From assembly GCA_051745635.1 (NCBI GenBank), contig JBNJEH010000062.1, positions 1 through 18,796 of the forward strand: 18,796 nucleotides of DNA. The letters are read 5' to 3'. Below, one piece after another: positions 7,737 through 16,568 of the stretch. A program made the translations under genes and the position numbers. The notes under the pieces are model-generated. The model saw nothing but the letters and a program-made list of their open reading frames with translations. It had not been told where the DNA came from and ran no database searches. Origin of the DNA: Brumimicrobium sp051745635 (GTDB taxonomy: Bacteria; Bacteroidota; Bacteroidia; Flavobacteriales_D; Crocinitomicaceae). The first letter of the stretch is position 1. Each line of letters begins with the position of its first letter.

Positions 7737-9007
7737 TTTTTCAGTAATATTTCTTTTGCCATTTTCATGGGCATCGACATGTATTTTTTCTCCATGTAAT
7801 CCATGATGCGTTCCATTGTTTCCCGGGAATTGTCGTCGAGTTCTTCTAAATCTCTGGCGAAAACATGATCCAGCGCAGTAGACTTAATTTCTTTCACTTT
7901 CTCGGGCACTTCGCGCATGGCCAGTTCAACCTGACGCTCTTTGAACATAACGTTGTAATCCTCAACCGCATCCTGAATAATCTCTTCCACGTGAATAATT
8001 TCGCGGGCGCGTTTTTCCAGGTTTTTGGATGAAATTTTCTGAAGAAAATCTACGGAAATGTAATCGATGACGTGATGATCAATGACCGATTGATCCATAT
8101 CGCTCGGAATAGCCAAATCAATGATGATTTTAGACGATTCGTCGCCCTGCAGCAGCTGACTATACATCGGTTCGTCAATAATGCTGCGCGCTGCTCCCGT
8201 ACAGGTGATGAGCACGTCAAAACCCTGATCGTAACCCGCCAGTTGTTCCAGCGGATAAGGCGTTCCTTTGAGTTGGTTCGCCAAATGCTCCGCTTTGCTG
8301 AAAGTGCGGTTAAATACGGCAAAATTCGTAAAACCGTGTTTTTTCAGGAAGCGCGTCATGTTCGTGTTTGTCACGCCGGCGCCGACGACCAAAAAGCGCG
8401 CGTCCAGTGGAACATCTTTGCCTTTGAGCGTGTGATAAGCCAGCGAAACTACGGAAACGGGTCGCTGTGCAATATTGGTTTCTGTGTAAACTTTTTTCGC
8501 CGTTTCAATCGTAAAGCGAATCATCAAACGAATGCCGTCACCAGTGATGCCATATCCTTTACAGTCCTGAAAAGCTTTTCGAACTTGCGTAATGATTTCG
8601 CGTTCTCCAATGATCATGGAATCCACAGATGAGGTAACTTTGATGAGGTGTTCCACTGCTGATGCGCCTTTGTAAATTTCAGCGCTGTTGGCAAACAGAT
8701 CAACTTTGGCATTATCGTAATCCGGGAACAGCGTGGAAATGATTTCACCCACTTTTTCCGCATCAACGGTCGCCGATGACCGAATGATGAACTCTACGCG
8801 GTTACAGGTAGAGATATACATCAACTCATCGAAATCGAAATGCGCTTTCAGTGCGCGCAAACGATCTTTCTGATCGTCAGGGGCAATGTGCAACCATCCG
8901 ATTTGATTCACCTCCAGGAGGCGATGCGTAAAAGCTAATATGTGAAAATCTTCCACTTCAATCTCTCTTTCCTGAACAACAAAATTCGCTAAATACCGCG
9001 TGGTCAT
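7733..9007 (-). CDS. hemA: Glutamyl-tRNA reductase
   Basis: HemA reduces the glutamate on Glu-tRNA to glutamate-1-semialdehyde with NADPH, the first committed step of C5-pathway heme synthesis. From the ATG at 9007 the product is 424 aa. The catalytic cysteine is C68 in MYISTCNRVE; SMIIGEREIITQVRKAF is the conserved block after it; the NADPH-binding Rossmann motif is FLVVGAGVTNTNMTRFL, followed by FAVFNRTFSKAEHLA; a C-terminal helical dimerisation region ends the protein. A GTG two codons upstream (9013) is an alternative start, but the ATG is preferred. It heads the hemA-hemC-hemD operon with 4-bp overlap to hemC. Confidence 0.95.
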   Translation of the reverse strand: MTTRYLANFVVQEREIEVEDFHILAFTHRLLEVNQIGWLHIAPDDQKDRLRALKAHFDFDELMYISTCNRVEFIIRSSATVDAEKVGEIISTLFPDYDNAKVDLFANSAEIYKGASAVEHLIKVTSSVDSMIIGEREIITQVRKAFQDCKGYGITGDGIRLMIRFTIETAKKVYTETNIAQRPVSVVSLAYHTLKGKDVPLDARFLVVGAGVTNTNMTRFLKKHGFTNFAVFNRTFSKAEHLANQLKGTPYPLEQLAGYDQGFDVLITCTGAARSIIDEPMYSQLLQGDESSKIIIDLAIPSDMDQSVIDHHVIDYISVDFLQKISSKNLEKRAREIIHVEEIIQDAVEDYNVMFKERQVELAMREVPEKVKEIKSTALDHVFARDLEELDDNSRETMERIMDYMEKKYMSMPMKMAKEILLKK

Positions 9008-9025
9008 TGTCACAGTATTGTCACA
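9006..9025. repeat. 9-bp direct repeat at the hemA start
   Basis: ATTGTCACA occurs at 9006-9014 and again at 9017-9025, an 11-bp period. On the coding strand this is TGTGACAAT twice, the second copy ending inside the ATG start codon. One-turn spacing at a start codon could mark a regulator site or simply a small tandem duplication. Confidence 0.5.
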
Positions 9026-9075
9026 ACCGAACTATTTAGAATGATTTTAAAAAGCGAAAAATATTACTTGATCAG

Positions 9076-9106
9076 CGAACATAATGCCATTAAAAAAAGC
9101 CCACAA
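9076..9106 (-). promoter_or_regulatory. Putative promoter of the hem operon
   Basis: On the minus strand, TTG (9106-9104) is followed by 20 bases and then TATGTTCG (9083-9076), a one-mismatch form of TAnnTTTG. The hemA ATG lies about 68 bp further on, leaving room for a leader of roughly 60 nt that includes the 9-bp direct repeat. Confidence 0.45.
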
Positions 9107-9144
9107 GTGTTGACTTCCATTAATTTACGTTCGCACTGTACCGA

Positions 9145-9504
9145 CTAATACAATTCTTCTTTCAAGGCGGTGCGGTATTCCTTGATCTCTTCGCGGTTGA
9201 TGCGGTGATCGGATTTCAGCATCAATTTCAAGAGGTATAATAAGTTGTCATTGTCTTCAATTTCGACGGGAAATTCACCGCCTTCTTCATCTTCTTCCCA
9301 TTGCGCCTGTACGTCGTATGCATCGTTCTCGGTAAGGTATTCGTAGGAAAGTCGCGTGACTTTGGCTAAAAGGGGATCTTCTTCTTTCAGCGCAAATTCC
9401 CGCAATGCTTTCAGTTCATCGATGAGTGATTTGGCTTTAATGCCTTCTTTTTCAACTAAAGCGATGATTGATTCGATCTTTTTATTGGCTGCACCAGTTT
9501 TCAT
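9145..9504 (-). CDS. Small acidic protein of unknown function
   Basis: The product from the ATG at 9504 is 119 aa, hydrophilic and probably helical at both ends, with a strongly acidic centre (QWEEDEEGGEFPVEIEDND, about residues 71-90). It has no signal peptide or membrane segment and I do not recognise a family. A longer frame starts at 9555, but a -7 promoter element at 9526-9533 would fall inside that extension, so 9504 is preferred. It lies between the lipoprotein gene and hemA on the same strand, with gaps of 79 and about 137 bp, and may be transcribed from its own promoter. Confidence 0.7.
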   Translation of the reverse strand: MKTGAANKKIESIIALVEKEGIKAKSLIDELKALREFALKEEDPLLAKVTRLSYEYLTENDAYDVQAQWEEDEEGGEFPVEIEDNDNLLYLLKLMLKSDHRINREEIKEYRTALKEELY

Positions 9505-9525
9505 GTATTCTCGTTTTGTTCCCCA

Positions 9526-9533
9526 CAAAAGTA
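9526..9533 (-). promoter_or_regulatory. Putative -7 element for the small acidic protein gene
   Basis: On the minus strand this reads TACTTTTG, an exact TAnnTTTG match, 22 bp before the ATG at 9504. No TTTG is found at the expected upstream distance, so support is the -7 element plus its good position relative to the start codon. Confidence 0.5.
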
Positions 9534-9583
9534 ATAGCTTCATTTGATTTGCCACGTGATATTTGCCAGAAATTGCGGCATTT

Positions 9584-10558
9584 TTATTCTCGTTGCATGC
9601 GCGCGATTTCGCTTTTGCGTTTTTTCAGGGTGCGCAGGTATTCGCTCGCCAGTTTATTTCCGCAACTCAGTGCCGACTCTTTCGCGTAAGTGATCGCTTG
9701 ATCGAGATCGCCCTGCCCTTCATTGACCAGTGCAAGATTGTAGAGAATGCGTCCGCGCTTGCGATCATTTTCAATCTGGAGTCCTCGCTCCAGTTGCTCT
9801 TCGGCGATATCCCAGTTGCCGTCTTTGATCATTGGGTGAGCCCGTCGCAATATCCGATTTCCTTTGTTAAAGTAGGTTCGGTTCACCCATACCCAATTCG
9901 GATAGAGCAATGCAGCCGCTTTGTAGCCGAGTTGAAAACCCAATGCTTTGAAGTACTCCGTTTTCCGCTTCGAATTGTTTAAAATGTTGAGAATTGAGGT
10001 GGATCCGCTCGTGGGTATAACGTAGCGGTGAAAGACTTTGTATTGCTCGAGGGCAATGCGGTCTTCGACGATGTAGGTGTTGATGTACATCGAACCGTCC
10101 AGCCGCATGCTTTGCTGTCCGCTGGCATTCGCCAAAACCGTTCCTCCCACCGGACTTTGGGTTTCCATTTTTTTCAGTTCGATAAAACCATCGTAACCTT
10201 CCGCTGTGGCAACAGAATCCAACAGTGTCCAGTTGACCTCCCCGTTATTTTTGGAGCTGCTTTCGAGGTGTGCAACGCTCGTGCCCTGCAGTTTATTCGA
10301 TTGGTCGAGTGCGCGGAGAGCTCCCTCCACGGCGCGTTCTGCCGCTTCTACGTTGCCATTGATCTGTGCTGTACCCAAAACGGCTCCGGCCACCTGTTGC
10401 TCGGGACTGTTTTCTTCGTTGACGGCATTGATGATACCCAGGTGCTTTGCATTTTCGGGAAGCTTGACCACCGCGGGTTCTTGCACAGAAATCCGGAAGC
10501 GCGTCTTGCAACTCGCACTCAACAAGCCCAGGACGATAACGAGGAGTAGTGTTTTCAT
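9584..10558 (-). CDS. Lipoprotein with C-terminal TPR-like region (DUF6340-like)
   Basis: From the ATG at 10558 the protein is 324 aa and starts with a lipoprotein signal peptide (MKTLLLVIVLGLLSASC, lipid-attachment cysteine C17), so it is probably anchored in an envelope membrane. The mature start, with VQEPAVVKLPENAKHLGIIN, resembles Bacteroidota lipoproteins of the DUF6340 type; this is from memory and uncertain. The C-terminal third (about 245-310) has TPR-like helices: GNWDIAEEQLERGLQ and RILYNLALVNEGQGDLDQAI. The frame can be extended upstream to 10645, but that would bury the signal peptide and the promoter element at 10575-10582. Its function is unknown; TPR repeats suggest protein binding. 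Confidence 0.75.
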   Translation of the reverse strand: MKTLLLVIVLGLLSASCKTRFRISVQEPAVVKLPENAKHLGIINAVNEENSPEQQVAGAVLGTAQINGNVEAAERAVEGALRALDQSNKLQGTSVAHLESSSKNNGEVNWTLLDSVATAEGYDGFIELKKMETQSPVGGTVLANASGQQSMRLDGSMYINTYIVEDRIALEQYKVFHRYVIPTSGSTSILNILNNSKRKTEYFKALGFQLGYKAAALLYPNWVWVNRTYFNKGNRILRRAHPMIKDGNWDIAEEQLERGLQIENDRKRGRILYNLALVNEGQGDLDQAITYAKESALSCGNKLASEYLRTLKKRKSEIARMQRE

Positions 10559-10574
10559 AACCAGTTTCTTGCAG

Positions 10575-10582
10575 CGAATATA
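10575..10582 (-). promoter_or_regulatory. Putative -7 element for the lipoprotein gene
   Basis: The minus strand reads TATATTCG, a one-mismatch form of TAnnTTTG, 17 bp before the ATG at 10558. A TTTG occurs upstream but only 10 bp away, too close for a normal -33 element. Confidence 0.4.
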
Positions 10583-10799
10583 CGATTTTTTCCAAAATTC
10601 GGAACCTGCCACACGCATTTCGCACCACGCATCGCCGCTCCGCAATTAAAATCAGCCATCCTGTTCCGCAACGCCATCCATCAATTTCTCCCAACATTGA
10701 ACGGCTGATTCTCATAAAAATGCTAAATTGTACATTTTATTGGAGAGCGCGTAAATAGATTACGTACTTAACCTTTATCATAGCTTAAAAATTGTAAAT

Positions 10800-13700
10800 A
10801 TGAAAAGTACACTGGATCAATTTAGTCATTTATACCCCATGTCCAAAACATTGCGGTTTGAGTTAATACCACAGGGATCAACTGCTGCGAACATCGAAAC
10901 CAAAGGTTTTTTGAAAAAAGACGAAGAACGCGCAGAGAGTTATAAAAAAATGAAGGAGACCATCGATCGCTTCCATCAGGATTTTATTGAAAAAGCCATG
11001 GCGCATGTTCGATTATCAAATTTAGAGGACTTTGAAAACCTTTATAATGCTCCTAACGAAGAAAAAAAGGAGGATAAGTATAAAAAGCAGCTTGAAAAAG
11101 TACAGGAAACTTTGCGGAAGGAAATCGCACAAGGCTTTAAAGCAGATGAAGTAAAAGCTACTTTTCTCAAGATTGATAAGAAATATCTGGTTACGAATTT
11201 ACTGGAGAAATGGATAGAAGAGAACAACCTTGAGGACGTTCATTTTGACCCTGAGTTTAAAAAGTTCACGACTTATTTTTCTGGTTTTCACCAGAATCGA
11301 AAAAACATGTACACCGATAAAGAGCAATCTACAGCAATTGCCTATCGCTTAGTGCATGAAAATTTGCCGAAGTTTGTAGACAACATGAGAATCTTTAAAA
11401 AGATTGTTGAAATTCCTGAATTGAAGAACAAATTAGAAACACTCTACAAAGAAATAGAAGAGTATTTGGGCATTATTTCGATCGAAGAGGCATTTGAACT
11501 GGATTATTTCAATGAAGTATTATCGCAAAAAGGTATTGATGTTTATAATTTGATTTTAGGTGGTCGTTCAGAGAAAGAAGGAAAAAAGAAAATCCAGGGA
11601 TTGAATGAATACATTAATCTATACAACCAAAAACAGGATAAGAAAAATAAAATCCCAAAATTAAAAGTACTCTACAAGCAAATCTTAAGCGATAGAACGA
11701 GTACTTCTTTTTTACCTGATGCTTTTGAAGACGATGAAGAAAGTTCTGCAAGTCAAAAAGTGTTAGATGCCATAAATCAATTTTATCACTCACAATTATT
11801 AGATTACCAACCCAGTGACAAGGATGAAACCGTCAATATTTTAAAAAGCTTTCAAAATTTATTGGCTGAACTTAAAAATTACGATTTAGATAAAATATAT
11901 CTCCGCAATGACGCCTCTATTACAAATATCTCACAAAAAATATTTGGCAATTATGGTGTATTTCGAGATGCTTTGAATTATTATTACGAAAATCAAATTG
12001 ATACTGAATTTAAGAGCAAATATGAAAAGGCTAAGACTGACAAAAAACGAGGAAATTTAGACAAAGAAAAAGCAAAGTTTACACGTCAATCCTATCTCCC
12101 TATTTCAACATTGCAAACAGCTTTAGATAATTATGTTGAAAGTTTGGACGGTAACCACGATGTGAAAAATGCTTATTCTAAAAGCTGTGTTGTCGATTAT
12201 TTTAAAGATCACTTTAAAGCTGAACCAAAAGAAGGCTCCGACAAGGAATTTGACTTTATTTCTAATATTGAGGCTAAACTAAGCACCATAAAAGGTCTTT
12301 TAAATACTCCTTACCCTGAAAATGAACGACTCCATCAAGACAAGAAGAAAATTGATGACATCAAACTCTTTTTGGACAGTATCATGGAGTATTTGCATTT
12401 TATAAAACCCCTTGCATTGCCCGAAGATTTTACGTTAGAAAAAGACGAGCATTTTTATACGCTTTTTGAAGAGTGGTACGAACAGATGCAGTTGCTCATA
12501 CCGCTTTATAATAAAGTGCGGAACTATGCAACGCAGAAGCCTTACAGTACGGAAAAATTCAAACTCAACTTTGAGAACAGTTCGTTTTTATCAGGCTGGG
12601 CAGCAGATTACAATACGAAAGGCGGTCTCATCATCAAGAAGGACGACAAGTTCTATTTGTGTATTGTCGAGAAAAAGTTAAAAAAAGAAGATATTGAATT
12701 CCTGAAATCGAGTCCGGATGATCATTTAGCACATCGGGTTATTTACGATTTTCAAAAACCGGACAATAAAAATGTCCCGCGTATCTTTATTCGATCCAAA
12801 GGAACATCCTTTGCTCCTGCCGTGCAAAAATATGATTTACCTGTAGAATCCATTATTCATATTTACGACGAAGGCCTTTACAAGACAAATTTTAAAAAAG
12901 AAAACCCAGCAGTTTTTAAAAAATCACTGGTTCAATTAATTGATTATTTCAAACTTGGTTTTTCGCGACATGATTCGTACAAACACTATGATTTTGAATG
13001 GAAAGAAAGTGAGGAATATGAAAATATTGCGGACTTTTACCAGGATGTCATTAATTCCTGTTATGAATTGCGCGATGAAGCAATCAATTTTGACAATCTT
13101 CACAAACTTATCGACCAAGGTAAACTCTATCTCTTCCAGATCTACAACAAAGATTTTTCTAAATACAGTAAAGGAAAATCAAACTTACATACGATGTACT
13201 GGAGAGCGCTATTCGAAAAGCAAAACTTAAAAGATGTCGTTTATAAGCTTAACGGCGAAGCAGAGATGTTCTACCGTAAAAAATCGATTGAGGACAAGCG
13301 CAGCGTGGTGCATCAAAAAAATAAACCAATAGACAATAAAAATCCCAACAACGACAAAAAGAGCAGTGTTTTTGACTACGATATTGTCAAAGATAGAAGA
13401 TACACGGTTGATAAATTTCAGTTCCATGTGCCCATAACGCTAAATTTCAAAGCAAAGGGCAGTGAATATATCAATAATGATGTGCTTGATTACCTCAACA
13501 ACAACCCCGATGTTAAAATCATTGGGCTCGACCGTGGTGAACGGCATTTGATCTACCTGACGATGATTGATCAGGAAGGGAATATTATCGAGCAGGAAAC
13601 ACTCAACTCCATTGTCAATAAAAAGCACAAAATAACTACCAATTATCACCAGTTATTGGATGATAAAGAAAAAGACCGTGACAAAGCCCGTAAAAACTGG

Positions 13701-14699
13701 GGAACGGTTGAAACCATCAAAGAATTAAAAGAAGGATACATTTCTCAGGTAGTACATAAAATCGCTAAAATGATGGTAGAACACAATGCTATTGTCGTGA
13801 TGGAAGACCTCAACATGGGCTTTAAACGCGGTCGTTTTAAAGTTGAAAAGCAAGTCTATCAAAAGTTGGAGAAAATGTTGATTGATAAACTCAATTACCT
13901 TGTACTAAAAGATAAAAAACCAGATGAACCTGCTGGGATTTATAATGCTTTACAGCTGACCAATAAATTTGAAAGCTTCCAGAAAATAGGTAAACAAAGT
14001 GGATTTTTGTTCTACGTCCCTGCCTGGAATACGAGTAAGATTGATCCGACGACGGGGTTTGTCAATTTGTTTCATGTGAAATACGAAAGTGTGAATAAAG
14101 CGAAGGCTTTCTTTAGCCAATTCAAATCTATTCGATACAATAAAGATAAAGGCTACTTTGAGTTTGACTTTGATTACAACGATTTTACCACAAGAGCAGA
14201 AGGAACACGTTCAGAATGGACCGTTTGCACTTTTGGGGATAGAATTAAAACATTCAGAAACGCAGATAAAGTCAACCAGTGGGATAACGAAGAAATTAAT
14301 CTGACCGAGGCGTTTGAAGACTTTTTTGGAAAACATGAAATTGTTTATGGCGATGGCACTGACTTCAAAGATCAAATCACAGCAAAAGACGATAAGGCTT
14401 TCTTTACGGAGTTAATTCATTTGTTTAGACTGACCTTGCAAATGCGAAACAGCATTACCAACAGCGAAGTAGATTACTTAATTTCTCCTGTAAAAAACAA
14501 TTCAGGAACGTTTTACGACAGCCGAAAAGCGGATGCCTCACTTCCAAAAGATGCTGATGCCAACGGAGCCTATCACATTGCTAAAAAAGGGTTGCAGTGG
14601 GTCAATCAAATTCAGGAATTCGACGGAGACGATTGGAAGAGGTTGAAGTTGAATAAGACGAATAAGGGATGGTTGAAGTTTGTGCAGGATAAAGTTTGA
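10800..14699 (+). CDS. cas12a: Type V-A CRISPR effector nuclease Cas12a (Cpf1)
   Basis: Cas12a is a single-protein, crRNA-guided DNA nuclease that also processes its own pre-crRNA. The 1299-aa length equals that of well-studied members (about 1300 aa), and the closest remembered relative is the Francisella type. The N-terminal WED block YPMSKTLRFELIPQG is present. The RNA-processing residues H838, K847 and K864 lie at spacings identical to Francisella H843, K852 and K869. RuvC-I is IIGLDRGER (D911), the bridge-helix tryptophan is W967, RuvC-II is VVMEDLNMGFKRGRF (E1002), the Nuc arginine is R1216 in LQMRNS, and RuvC-III is DADANGAYH (D1253). No frameshift is seen. The gene is more AT-rich than the hem and icd genes to the left, consistent with horizontal transfer. 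I found no clear consensus promoter upstream. Confidence 0.98.
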   Translation: MKSTLDQFSHLYPMSKTLRFELIPQGSTAANIETKGFLKKDEERAESYKKMKETIDRFHQDFIEKAMAHVRLSNLEDFENLYNAPNEEKKEDKYKKQLEKVQETLRKEIAQGFKADEVKATFLKIDKKYLVTNLLEKWIEENNLEDVHFDPEFKKFTTYFSGFHQNRKNMYTDKEQSTAIAYRLVHENLPKFVDNMRIFKKIVEIPELKNKLETLYKEIEEYLGIISIEEAFELDYFNEVLSQKGIDVYNLILGGRSEKEGKKKIQGLNEYINLYNQKQDKKNKIPKLKVLYKQILSDRTSTSFLPDAFEDDEESSASQKVLDAINQFYHSQLLDYQPSDKDETVNILKSFQNLLAELKNYDLDKIYLRNDASITNISQKIFGNYGVFRDALNYYYENQIDTEFKSKYEKAKTDKKRGNLDKEKAKFTRQSYLPISTLQTALDNYVESLDGNHDVKNAYSKSCVVDYFKDHFKAEPKEGSDKEFDFISNIEAKLSTIKGLLNTPYPENERLHQDKKKIDDIKLFLDSIMEYLHFIKPLALPEDFTLEKDEHFYTLFEEWYEQMQLLIPLYNKVRNYATQKPYSTEKFKLNFENSSFLSGWAADYNTKGGLIIKKDDKFYLCIVEKKLKKEDIEFLKSSPDDHLAHRVIYDFQKPDNKNVPRIFIRSKGTSFAPAVQKYDLPVESIIHIYDEGLYKTNFKKENPAVFKKSLVQLIDYFKLGFSRHDSYKHYDFEWKESEEYENIADFYQDVINSCYELRDEAINFDNLHKLIDQGKLYLFQIYNKDFSKYSKGKSNLHTMYWRALFEKQNLKDVVYKLNGEAEMFYRKKSIEDKRSVVHQKNKPIDNKNPNNDKKSSVFDYDIVKDRRYTVDKFQFHVPITLNFKAKGSEYINNDVLDYLNNNPDVKIIGLDRGERHLIYLTMIDQEGNIIEQETLNSIVNKKHKITTNYHQLLDDKEKDRDKARKNWGTVETIKELKEGYISQVVHKIAKMMVEHNAIVVMEDLNMGFKRGRFKVEKQVYQKLEKMLIDKLNYLVLKDKKPDEPAGIYNALQLTNKFESFQKIGKQSGFLFYVPAWNTSKIDPTTGFVNLFHVKYESVNKAKAFFSQFKSIRYNKDKGYFEFDFDYNDFTTRAEGTRSEWTVCTFGDRIKTFRNADKVNQWDNEEINLTEAFEDFFGKHEIVYGDGTDFKDQITAKDDKAFFTELIHLFRLTLQMRNSITNSEVDYLISPVKNNSGTFYDSRKADASLPKDADANGAYHIAKKGLQWVNQIQEFDGDDWKRLKLNKTNKGWLKFVQDKV

Positions 14700-14703
14700 T
14701 AAT

Positions 14704-15533
14704 ATGAGCAAAATAATCATCTACCAGGGAAAAGACAATAACATCAAAATCGATGTCAAAATTGACGACGAAACTGTTTGGCTTACACAAGCACAGATTG
14801 CAACACTTTTTAATAAGGGGCGAAGTACGATTACGGAACATATTCAAAACGTATTTAAAGAAGGAGAGTTAGAAGAGAAATTGGTGTGTCGGAAATTCCG
14901 AAACACCACTCAACATGGTGCCATTCTTGATAAAACACAGATAAAAGAGGTGAAGCATTACAACCTTGATGTGATCATTTCTGTGGGTTATCGAGTAAAA
15001 TCTCAACAAGGAACCCAATTCCGCATCTGGGCTACCCAACGTTTAAAAGAATACCTAATCAAAGGGTTCACCATGGACGATGAACGATTAAAAGACGCTG
15101 GAGGCGGTAATTATTGGAAGGAGCTTTTAAACAGAATACGTGATATCCGTAGCAGTGAAAAAGTAATGTATCGACAAGTATTGGATTTATATGCAACTAG
15201 TAGTGATTACGACCCTAAAAGTCCTGAAACAATAAAATTCTTCAAAACGGTACAAGATAAATTGCACTATGCGAGTAGCAAACAAACAGCTGCTGAAGTT
15301 ATTTATAAACGTGCAAATGCAGATGCAGCATTATGGGGTTAACCAATTTCAAAGGTGATTTACCATCGTTGGATGAAGTAAGAATTGCTAAAAATTATCT
15401 ATCCAAAGAAGAATTATTCCGTCTCAACCGCTTGGTCGCTGCATTTTTTGATTTGGCTGAATTGAAAGCGAGGGAACAAACACCAATGACGATGAAAGAT
15501 TGGGTGCAGGAATTAAACAAGTTTACCCTCTAA
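14704..15533 (+). pseudogene. rhuM: RhuM-family protein gene, frameshifted and truncated
   Basis: The first part (14704-15342) encodes the RhuM N-terminus: MSKIIIYQGKDNNIKIDV, then a helix-turn-helix-like WLTQAQIATLFNKGRSTITEH and the conserved QFRIWATQRLKEYLIKGFTMD and YATSSDYD blocks. The frame ends in a stop after ANADAALWG, but the family sequence continues without a gap in the next frame from 15333 (MGLTNFKG, then IAKNYLSKEELFRLNRLV and PMTMKDWVQELNKF). A single-base indel near 15330 therefore broke the gene. The second part stops at 15533, about 60-70 residues short of typical RhuM proteins (about 340 aa), exactly where a convergent gene begins. It starts 4 bp after cas12a. RhuM function is unknown; it is a common mobile or accessory gene. 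Confidence 0.85.
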
Positions 15534-15919
15534 ACAGCCGATGAAATAGAATAGTATTTCTCAACTTCGGTTTCAATTGATTTCAATAGTGTGCTACCAT
15601 CATTGAAATTGATTCTATTAATTCGGAGCATTGCTTCCTCATCTAAAAAACCATCATATCTAGATTGTTTAGAGTTTTTGTAAAGTTTGAATAGTTTTCG
15701 GGAAATATTGGCATCAATTGCCTTTAAATTTTTGATGTTCTTAGAGTGACTTTGTTGTATAACCTCACCTTTATTTGCGAGAACACAATAACACCTATGC
15801 AGTCCAGAGTAAAATTGAACGGTAACCTTCCAGTCAAAATAATCTTCTGGATAGTCTTCACAAAGATTTTTTAAAAACGTTTTGTTATGAGTTGATTTAT
15901 TGTAGTAGATCTTAGGCAT
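15530..15919 (-). CDS. HEPN-like small protein of unknown function
   Basis: The 129-aa product is helical and has FDWKVTVQFYSGLHRCYCVL (about residues 28-47), a histidine at about 58 (QQSHSKN), and a later YKNSKQSRYDGFL segment. This layout resembles uncharacterised HEPN-type proteins, in which W..V..FYsaLH is followed by a conserved His/Arg stretch and a late RY motif. A canonical R-x4-6-H RNase motif is not present, so nuclease activity is not supported. Its ATG overlaps the stop of the upstream gene by 8 bp, indicating translational coupling. Its stop overlaps the broken rhuM end tail to tail. The sequence is very AT-rich. The HEPN assignment is an inference from pattern only. Confidence 0.6.
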   Translation of the reverse strand: MPKIYYNKSTHNKTFLKNLCEDYPEDYFDWKVTVQFYSGLHRCYCVLANKGEVIQQSHSKNIKNLKAIDANISRKLFKLYKNSKQSRYDGFLDEEAMLRINRINFNDGSTLLKSIETEVEKYYSISSAV

Positions 15920-16415
15920 TCGTCAAGTCTATTTTTTTTGTGTTTTTAAGACTACTTTCCATATTTTCTTCAACAAAACAAAAGCTAACTTCTAAAAATT
16001 CAGATAAGTCTCCAGTGGCATATTCAAACTCCGCTTTTGATAAATTTTCTTTAGTTTCATCATCCTTTGTTGATATAAAGAAAACAATTTCATTTGAGTT
16101 TGCTTTTGCGACACGAATAAAATTGTATTTATCTTTATTTTTTACGAATGTTTTTACAAAACTTCCATAAACGAACTTAAAGATTTCTTGCTTCGTTATT
16201 TCATTCATGTGAACCATAGGTTCGATAGATGGAGTCGTTAAAGATTTCTCTAACTTCTTAAAAGTCTCATTCTTCTCTCCAATAGAATCAAAAAGGGATA
16301 CGCTATTTTCAATATCCGATCCTATAGTTTGCAAAGTTTTAGCAAACTCACTAAAAATATGTGCATGCTCATAAGACGATGCCTCTTCACCTTGTGCTGT
16401 TTTTGGTTTTTCCAT
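15912..16415 (-). CDS. Unknown protein, first gene of a two-gene module
   Basis: From the ATG at 16415 the product is 167 aa; a TTG at 16421 in the same frame is a weaker start. The N-terminal half looks helical and charged (EFAKTLQTIGSDIENSV). The C-terminal half, from about residue 95, alternates helices with hydrophobic strands (YNFIRVAKA, NEIVFFISTKDD, EVSFCFVEENMESSL), suggesting a small alpha/beta domain. No signal peptide, membrane segment or known catalytic motif is seen, and I do not recognise the family. The 8-bp overlap with the HEPN-like gene and a promoter upstream of it show a dedicated two-gene operon, of the kind used by toxin-antitoxin or small defence modules. That role is speculative. 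Confidence 0.65.
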   Translation of the reverse strand: MEKPKTAQGEEASSYEHAHIFSEFAKTLQTIGSDIENSVSLFDSIGEKNETFKKLEKSLTTPSIEPMVHMNEITKQEIFKFVYGSFVKTFVKNKDKYNFIRVAKANSNEIVFFISTKDDETKENLSKAEFEYATGDLSEFLEVSFCFVEENMESSLKNTKKIDLTNA

Positions 16416-16453
16416 TATCAAAGTTTAACTATCTTTCCCTTATTACGTATAAA

Positions 16454-16482
16454 CAAATATATGTTATTAATTAATTTCACAA
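16454..16482 (-). promoter_or_regulatory. Promoter of the minus-strand two-gene module
   Basis: On the minus strand, TTG (16482-16480) is followed by 18 bases and TATATTTG (16461-16454), an exact Bacteroidota -7 match. The ATG at 16415 lies about 38 bp downstream. The site supports independent expression of the pair, opposite to the cas genes. Confidence 0.6.
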
Positions 16483-16568
16483 TAAAAACTAATGTTAAAA
16501 TTAGGAATTTAATACTATTATTCAGGTAAAAACTAATCATAACTATTTCCAAAATCAAATAGAAATAG

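Noticed and set aside
8072..8632. 186-aa plus-strand frame antisense to hemA
   Set aside because: It is wholly contained in hemA on the other strand and has no family features; a codon-bias shadow.
9008..9013. GTG at 9013 as the hemA start
   Set aside because: It would add only two residues; the ATG at 9007 is the stronger start codon and gives a normal N-terminus.
10028..10649. Two overlapping plus-strand frames antisense to the lipoprotein gene
   Set aside because: They lie opposite a gene with a clear signal peptide and promoter element; no features of their own.
10680..10799. A promoter for cas12a
   Set aside because: No TAnnTTTG or TAnnTTCG element with a suitable -33 partner was found; candidates such as TTGTACATTTTA and TAACCTTTA fit poorly.
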